A stretch of 64,000 bases of DNA, from positions 372,001 to 436,000 of the forward strand of contig NZ_JAERRH010000005.1 of the NCBI RefSeq assembly GCF_016741855.1, read 5' to 3'. Of this stretch, positions 59,225-64,000 are shown piece by piece. How positions within the stretch are numbered: the stretch's first letter is position 1; each line of letters starts with the position of its first letter. This DNA is from Streptomyces musisoli (GTDB taxonomy: Bacteria; Actinomycetota; Actinomycetes; Streptomycetales; Streptomycetaceae). Made by a program: the position numbers and the translations under genes. The notes under the pieces are model-generated. The model did no database searches, was not told the origin of the DNA, and was given only the letters and a program-made list of their open reading frames with translations.

Positions 59225-60942
59225 AGCGGCCGGAGCAGCTCCGGAGCCACCAGTGGTACGGCGCCGGCGGCCTGCGCTCCTTCAGCCACCGCGCCCGTAC
59301 CCGCCAGCTCGGCTACCTGCCCGAGGAACACCTCGGCAAGCCGGTCATAGCCGTCCTCAACACCTGGTCCGACATCAATCCCTGCCACGTCCACCTGCGC
59401 GACCGGGCCCAGGCCGTCAAGCGCGGGGTGTGGCAGGCGGGCGGCTTCCCACTGGAGTTCCCGGTCTCCACCCTCAGCGAGACCTTCCAGAAGCCGACCC
59501 CCATGCTCTACCGCAACCTGCTCGCCATGGAGACCGAGGAGCTGCTGCGCTCGTACCCGGTGGACGGGGCCGTGCTCATGGGCGGCTGCGACAAGTCCAC
59601 GCCGGCACTGCTGATGGGGGCCGCCTCCGTCGGCCTGCCCGCCGTCTTCGTGCCCGCGGGCCCCATGCTCCCCGGCCACTGGCGCGGCGAGGTCCTCGGC
59701 TCCGGCACCGACATGTGGAAGTACTGGGACGACAAGCGGGCCGGCCTCATCGGCGACTGCGAGATGACCGAGCTGGAGAGCGGCCTGGCCCGCTCGCCCG
59801 GCCACTGCATGACGATGGGCACGGCGTCCACCCTCACCGCCGCGGCCGAGGCCCTCGGGGTGACCGTGCCGGGCGCGTCCAGCATCCCGGCGGTGGACTC
59901 CGGGCACGACCGGATGGCCGCGAAGGCGGGCCTGACCGTCGTCGACCTGGTCCACCGGGACCGGAAGCTGTCCGGCATCCTCACCCGGGAGGCCTTCGAG
60001 GACGCCGTCACCACCGTGCTCGGCCTCGGCGGCTCCACCAACGCCGTGATCCATCTGATCGCCATGGCCGGCCGGGCGGGCGTACGGCTCACGCTGGACG
60101 ACTTCGACCGGATCGCCCGCACGGTCCCGGTGCTGGCGAACGTCCGGCCCGGCGGACAGCGGTACCTGATGGAGGACTTCCACTTCGCGGGCGGCCTGCC
60201 CGGCTTCCTCTCCCGGATCACCGACCTGCTCCACCTGGACCGGCCGACGGTCTGCCACGGCACCCTGCGGGAACAGCTGGCGGGCGCCCGGGTCCACGAC
60301 GACGACGTCATCCGCCCCCGGGACAACCCGGTCGCGGGCGAGGGCGGCGTCGCGGTGCTGCGCGGCAACCTCTGCCCGGACGGCGCGGTCATCAAGCACA
60401 TCGCCGCCGAGCCCCGCCTGCTCGAACACACCGGCCCCGCCGTCGTCTTCGACGACTACCGGACCATGCAGCGCACCATCGACGACCCGGCGCTCGGCAT
60501 CACCGCCGACAGCGTGCTGGTGCTGCGGGGCGCCGGCCCCAAGGGCGGCCCGGGCATGCCCGAGTACGGCATGCTGCCGATCCCGGACCATCTGCTGAAG
60601 CAGGGCGTGCGGGACATGGTCCGCATCTCCGACGCCCGGATGAGCGGCACGAGCTACGGCACCTGCGTGCTGCACGTGGCACCCGAGTCCCACGTCGGCG
60701 GTCCGCTGGCCCTCGTCCGCACCGGGGACCTCATCACGCTCGACGTCCGGGCGCGCAGCCTCCGGCTCCACGTGGACGACGACGAACTTGCCCGCCGCAG
60801 AGCGGAGTGGACCCCACCGCCCGTGCGGTACGAGCGCGGCTACGGCGCGCTCTACAGCGAGCAGATCACCCAGGCGGACACCGGCTGTGACTTCGGGTTC
60901 CTCGCCCGGACGGGCACGGTGCCTGACCCGTACGCGGGCTGA
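59221..60942 (+). CDS. IlvD/Edd-family sugar-acid dehydratase
   Basis: This 573-residue iron-sulfur dehydratase has cluster Cys regions NTWSDINPCHVHLRD (about 57), VLMGGCDKSTPALLMGAASV (about 122) and GHCMTMGTAST (about 195), plus GLGGSTNAVIHL, KGGPGMPEYG and DARMSGTSYGT. The family splits into dihydroxy-acid, gluconate and pentonate/hexonate dehydratases; the operon with a GntR regulator and a DapA-like enzyme favours an aldonate such as arabinonate, xylonate or fuconate. It needs clusters of the kind the suf operon supplies. GTG 59221 overlaps the previous stop. Confidence 0.88.
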   Translation: MKRPEQLRSHQWYGAGGLRSFSHRARTRQLGYLPEEHLGKPVIAVLNTWSDINPCHVHLRDRAQAVKRGVWQAGGFPLEFPVSTLSETFQKPTPMLYRNLLAMETEELLRSYPVDGAVLMGGCDKSTPALLMGAASVGLPAVFVPAGPMLPGHWRGEVLGSGTDMWKYWDDKRAGLIGDCEMTELESGLARSPGHCMTMGTASTLTAAAEALGVTVPGASSIPAVDSGHDRMAAKAGLTVVDLVHRDRKLSGILTREAFEDAVTTVLGLGGSTNAVIHLIAMAGRAGVRLTLDDFDRIARTVPVLANVRPGGQRYLMEDFHFAGGLPGFLSRITDLLHLDRPTVCHGTLREQLAGARVHDDDVIRPRDNPVAGEGGVAVLRGNLCPDGAVIKHIAAEPRLLEHTGPAVVFDDYRTMQRTIDDPALGITADSVLVLRGAGPKGGPGMPEYGMLPIPDHLLKQGVRDMVRISDARMSGTSYGTCVLHVAPESHVGGPLALVRTGDLITLDVRARSLRLHVDDDELARRRAEWTPPPVRYERGYGALYSEQITQADTGCDFGFLARTGTVPDPYAG

Positions 60943-60952
60943 CCGCCCCGCC

Positions 60953-60973
60953 ACGGCCGGGCTCCGCGGCCGT
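60953..60973 (+). terminator. Weak hairpin after the sugar-acid operon
   Basis: ACGGCC (60953-60958) pairs with GGCCGT (60968-60973), 11 bp after the stop. The rest of the 358-bp gap 60943-61300 shows a lone GTTCACC (61172-61178) and AT-richer sequence near 61235-61290 that likely holds the phosphatase promoter. Confidence 0.4.
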
Positions 60974-61300
60974 CCGGGCCGGGCCGTACGGCGAGGTGCT
61001 CAGTGACCACAGGGGGCTCCTCGGTGGGCCGGGCCGGCAACAACCCGAACGGTTACCGGCCTTGGGGCCTTCCGTCTGGGGACCATGCCGGGCCGATCCG
61101 GACGAAAGACCCTGGGCGGACCGGGTCAAGCGGGCGTCACGCCGAGGTCATGGGGAGGTGATGTTCCGTTCACCGGTGGAGCCGCCGGCGGCAGAACATG
61201 CGTATCGATCGGGTAACAGGCCTCGCAGTGCCGGGTGTTATGCGCGTAGACAGTCTCTGACCTGGTACATCACACTCTCATCACCAGATCCGGAGAATCC

Positions 61301-62098
61301 ATGCGGAAGTCCCTCAAGGCGGTCGCGGCCGGCGCCGCCTGTGTCGTCGCCGGTGCGGCGCTGTACGGCGCGGGCGCGGCCACCGCCGGTCAGTCGACGG
61401 CGAACTCCACCCACGAGCCGTACAACATCGGTCTCCTGGTGAAGGACATCGACACCTACTACGGCACCACCGCCGACAGCAACGGCGTCTACCAGGCGTC
61501 CCCGGACAGCCCGTACGCCAAGGACCTGGCGCGCATCGACGCCGACGCCAAGCGCTACATCGACAGGGCCGCCCGCAAGGCGCACCACCGGGGCGAGAAG
61601 CCGGCCGTCGTCTTCGACATCGACGACACGCTGCTGCTCAGCCTCGACTACGAGAAGCGCTACAACTACACGTACAACCCCACCACGTGGAACGACTACG
61701 TGAACAAGGCGGACCGCCCGGCCGTCTTCGGCAGCCCGGAGCTGGTGCGCTACGCCGAGTCCAAGGGTGTCGAGGTCTTCTACAACTCCGGCCTGAGCGA
61801 GGCGCAGCGCGCCGGCGCGGTCGAGAACCTGAAGAAGGTCGGCGCCGATGTGAACCTCGACGCCGACCACATGTTCCTCAAGGACAAGGCCAACCCGCCG
61901 GCCTACCTGAAGGACTGCGCCACCCCGGGCGCCTGGAACTGCACGACCGTGCAGTACAAGGGCGGGACGCGCGAGCACATCGAGCACGACCTCGGCTACG
62001 AGATCATCGCCAACTTCGGCGACCAGTACTCGGACCTGGACGGCGGTCACGCCGACCGCACGTACAAGCTGCCGAACCCGACGTACTTCGTCAGCTGA
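61301..62098 (+). CDS. Secreted HAD-family acid phosphatase
   Basis: This 265-residue protein has a signal peptide (MRKSLKAVAAGAACVVAGAA, cleavage near ATA 29). The HAD phosphatase core has motif I VVFDIDDTLLLSLDYE (nucleophile Asp about 105), motif II VFYNSGLSEAQR (Ser about 157) and motif IV NFGDQYSDLDGG (about 240). This is the class B/plant acid phosphatase-like layout. CCGGAG lies 6 bases before ATG 61301. It would release phosphate from external organophosphates. Confidence 0.9.
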   Translation: MRKSLKAVAAGAACVVAGAALYGAGAATAGQSTANSTHEPYNIGLLVKDIDTYYGTTADSNGVYQASPDSPYAKDLARIDADAKRYIDRAARKAHHRGEKPAVVFDIDDTLLLSLDYEKRYNYTYNPTTWNDYVNKADRPAVFGSPELVRYAESKGVEVFYNSGLSEAQRAGAVENLKKVGADVNLDADHMFLKDKANPPAYLKDCATPGAWNCTTVQYKGGTREHIEHDLGYEIIANFGDQYSDLDGGHADRTYKLPNPTYFVS

Positions 62099-62272
62099 GC
62101 CCCTTCGGGCGGGCGGCGGCCGACCGCTCGCACCCGGCCCCCGTCACCGGCGGCACCATGCCGTGGCGGGGACCGGCGGGCGCGGTCCGCGGCCGGTGTC
62201 CACCGGCCCGGGACGTGCCTTCAGGGGCGGCCGGAGCCGCGCGGCAGGCCGCGTGTGCTGGTCGAGTGCCGC

Positions 62273-62328
62273 GGCCGGTGCTGCCGGAGTGCTCCGGCCG
62301 GTGCTGCCGGAGTGCTCCGGGCGGTGCT
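62273..62328. repeat. 23-bp tandem repeats running into the penicillin-binding-protein stop codon
   Basis: 62273-62295 and 62296-62318 are identical 23-mers (start GGCCGGTGCTGCC). A partial third copy (62319-62328) leads into the stop codon (62327-62329) of the minus-strand gene. The gap 62099-62272 before them shows only GC-rich sequence. Confidence 0.9.
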
Positions 62329-63781
62329 ACTTGAGCGCCGCCTGCATCATCGCCTTGGCGACCGGCGCGGCCAGCCCGTTGCCGCTGACCTCCGAGCGGG
62401 CCGCGTCCGACTGCTCGACCATGACCGCCACGGCGACCTCCTTGCCGCTGGAGTCGGACTTGCCGTAGGACGTGAACCAGGCGTACGGCGTCTTGCTGTT
62501 GTTCTCACCGTGCTGCGCGGTACCGGTCTTGCCGCCGACGGTCACCCCGTCGATCAGCGCGTTCGTGCCGGTGCCGTCCTTCACCACCGTCTCCATCGCC
62601 GACTGGAGCTGCTCGGCGGTGGTGGCGCTGACGATCTCCTCGGTCTCGGCGCCGTCGTCGTAGTCCTTCAACACATCACCGCCACTGTCGGTGATCTGCG
62701 ACACCATATGCGGCGAAACCAGCTTGCCGCCGTTGGCTATGGCCGCGGACACCATGGCCATCTGGAGCGGGGTGGCGGTGACGTCGAACTGGCCGATGCC
62801 GGACAGCGCGGTCTGGGCCTTGTCCATGTCGGAGGGATAGACGCTCGGGTACGCCCGCACCGGCACGTCCTGCTCCTGGTCGTTGAAGCCGAACTTCTCG
62901 GCCATCGCCTTCACCTTGTCCTGCCCGAGCTGGACGGCCATGTGACCGAAGACGTTGTTGCAGGAGTACCGCAGGCCGACCCGGATCGAGGCGTTCTTGC
63001 AGGGCGCCGACTTGCTCTCGTTCGGCAGAGCGCGCACCGTGCCCGGCATGATGTAGGGATCCGGGCTGTCGGTGTGCACGTCCACGTCCTTGTACAGCCC
63101 GTCCTCCAGCGCGGCCGCCGCCACGACCAGCTTGAACGTCGAGCCGGGCGGCAGCGGCTGCCGCAGCGCGCGGTTGGTCAGCGGCTTGTCCTTGTCCGCG
63201 TTGAGCGCCTTCCAGGCCGATCCGGCCTCGTTCGCGTCGGTGAGCGACGCGGGGTCGTACGAGGGGGTCGACACCGCCGCGAGGATCCTGCCGGTCTTGG
63301 GGTCCATCGCCACGGCCGCGCCCTTGTTGCCGCCGAGCGCCCGGTATCCCGCCTTCTGCACGGCCGGGTCGATCGTCGTCAGGACGTTGCCCGGATCGGC
63401 GCGCCGGGCCGTGACGGTGTCCATCACCGTCTTCAGCCGGGCGTCCGTGCCGTTGAGCAGGTCCGCGTAGATGCCCTCCAGCTGTGTGGGCGCGTAGGCC
63501 TGCGAGGCGTAGCCGGTCACCGCCGCGTACAGCTTGCCGTTCTTGTACGTGCGCTTGTACGCGAGGTCGCCGCCCTTCGTCCGGGCCGAGCCGGTGACGG
63601 CGTTCCCGGCCACGATGATGTTCCCCAGCGGTGCCGAGTACGTCTCGATCGCGTTCCGCCGGTTGTGGTTGTCTTCTGCGAGGGCCTTGCCGTCGTAGTA
63701 CTGCACCCATGTCGCCCTGACCAACAGGGCGAGCACGAGCAGCAGCGCGAAGACGGACGCCCGCCTGATCGTCTTGTTCAT
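62327..63781 (-). CDS. Penicillin-binding protein (class B, FtsI/PBP2-like transpeptidase)
   Basis: This 484-residue protein is anchored by one N-terminal segment (RRASVFALLLVLALLVRATW). A dimerisation domain follows (NIIVAGNAVTGSARTKGGDL), then a transpeptidase domain with the catalytic PLPPGSTFKLV (SxxK, Ser about 212), YSCNN (SxN, about 266) and GGKTGTAQHG (KTG, about 415). It cross-links peptidoglycan outside the membrane. ATG 63781 (MNKTIRR) fits the family; ATG 63838, overlapping the regulator stop as ATGA, would add 19 residues and a TTA codon. Confidence 0.9.
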   Translation of the reverse strand: MNKTIRRASVFALLLVLALLVRATWVQYYDGKALAEDNHNRRNAIETYSAPLGNIIVAGNAVTGSARTKGGDLAYKRTYKNGKLYAAVTGYASQAYAPTQLEGIYADLLNGTDARLKTVMDTVTARRADPGNVLTTIDPAVQKAGYRALGGNKGAAVAMDPKTGRILAAVSTPSYDPASLTDANEAGSAWKALNADKDKPLTNRALRQPLPPGSTFKLVVAAAALEDGLYKDVDVHTDSPDPYIMPGTVRALPNESKSAPCKNASIRVGLRYSCNNVFGHMAVQLGQDKVKAMAEKFGFNDQEQDVPVRAYPSVYPSDMDKAQTALSGIGQFDVTATPLQMAMVSAAIANGGKLVSPHMVSQITDSGGDVLKDYDDGAETEEIVSATTAEQLQSAMETVVKDGTGTNALIDGVTVGGKTGTAQHGENNSKTPYAWFTSYGKSDSSGKEVAVAVMVEQSDAARSEVSGNGLAAPVAKAMMQAALK

Positions 63782-63834
63782 CCCGCCCGGAAGACGATCG
63801 AGAGGGGGTAATCGTTCCCGTACGACCGGCTTTC

Positions 63835-64000
63835 TCATCCTGCGTTCAGGAAGCCGTCGCGGTACGCGGCGATCACCGCCTGGGTCCGGTCCCGGGTGCC
63901 GGTCTTCGCGAGGACGGCCGCCACGTGCGTCTTCACCGTGGCCGGTCCCACGTCCAGACACCGGGCGATCTCCGCGTTGGTCAGGCCGGTGGCCATGTGC
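63835..64000 (-). CDS. LuxR/NarL-type response regulator, C-terminal part (continues past window)
   Basis: The last 54 codons are visible: MATGLTNAEIARCLDVGPAT, then VKTHVAAVLAKTGTRDRTQA, ending AAYRDGFLNAG. This is the DNA-recognition helix-turn-helix of a NarL/LuxR-type response regulator. The receiver domain and presumably a kinase lie beyond the window. The stop overlaps a possible ATG of the penicillin-binding protein, suggesting co-transcription. Confidence 0.88.
   Translation of the reverse strand, partial: HMATGLTNAEIARCLDVGPATVKTHVAAVLAKTGTRDRTQAVIAAYRDGFLNAG

Noticed and set aside
61172..61178. PHO box before the HAD acid phosphatase
   Set aside because: Only a single GTTCACC is present; no second 11-bp unit lies on either side.
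61160..61442. Small frame with a good GGGGAGG-type ribosome site and ATG
   Set aside because: It runs into the acid phosphatase gene in a different frame and turns into Arg/Pro/Ser-rich shadow sequence.

Overview
The window is a 64 kb piece of a Streptomyces chromosome. The evidence is very high GC, GC-rich third positions, GTG/TTG starts, ATGA/GTGA stop-start overlaps, and gene sets typical of the genus: an OpcA-containing pentose-phosphate operon, sufRBDCSU, a PHO box, TerD proteins and sugar ABC importers without their own ATPase. It is core-like chromosome with catabolic islands. I see no prophage, IS element, CRISPR array, rRNA, canonical tRNA or antibiotic cluster.

Layout. 1-6.4 kb: oligosaccharide uptake and hydrolysis (sugar-binding protein, GH13 alpha-glucosidase, binding lipoprotein, two permeases). 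6.5-7 kb: secreted lamin-tail protein. 7.1-13.8 kb: tkt-tal-zwf-opcA-pgl operon on the minus strand. 14.3-19 kb: heme A synthesis (ctaB, ctaA) around an amidohydrolase and a nucleotidyltransferase. 19.1-21.8 kb: ABC exporter and an AAC(3)-family acetyltransferase. 22-28.7 kb: SUF iron-sulfur operon (sufR-B-D-Rieske-C-S-U-T). 28.8-32.4 kb: SMR pump with its TetR regulator, dapD, a HAD protein and dapA. 32.5-34.4 kb: four-gene envelope/stress-like operon. 34.6-39.7 kb: secreted nuclease, unknown protein and PhoX-type phosphatase. 39.7-41.8 kb: rsr, the bacterial Ro60 orthologue, preceded by a tandem array of apparent Y RNAs. 42-45.6 kb: MFS pump with TetR, and a double TerD protein. 45.8-50.8 kb: polyol importer with zinc dehydrogenase and DeoR regulator. 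51-54.3 kb: uronate oxidation (uronate dehydrogenase, KdgD). 54.3-57.5 kb: MFS pump, two small proteins, MBL hydrolase. 57.6-61 kb: GntR-controlled sugar-acid degradation operon. 61.3-64 kb: secreted acid phosphatase, penicillin-binding protein and the end of a LuxR-type response regulator.

The most interesting system is at 39.77-41.83 kb. Upstream of rsr I can fold three consecutive RNAs sharing a 5' block (GGTGCG..CAGGC..TACTTC), a 3' block (GATCT) and closing stems. Two carry a circularly permuted tRNA-like module (T-arm, acceptor-like stem closed by a loop, D-arm): the hallmark of YrlA-type Y RNAs. One mimic looks class I, the other tRNA-Leu-like, and the middle RNA has only a short hairpin in that place.

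A second theme is short GC-rich tandem repeats in intergenic DNA, often with a 23-24 or 46-47 bp period. Several of them start at the stop codon of the neighbouring gene, as if seeded by duplication of its 3' end. Regulatory sites readable from sequence include a SufR operator over the suf start, a candidate iron box upstream of it, a PHO box before the PhoX gene, and palindromic operators next to both TetR regulators.
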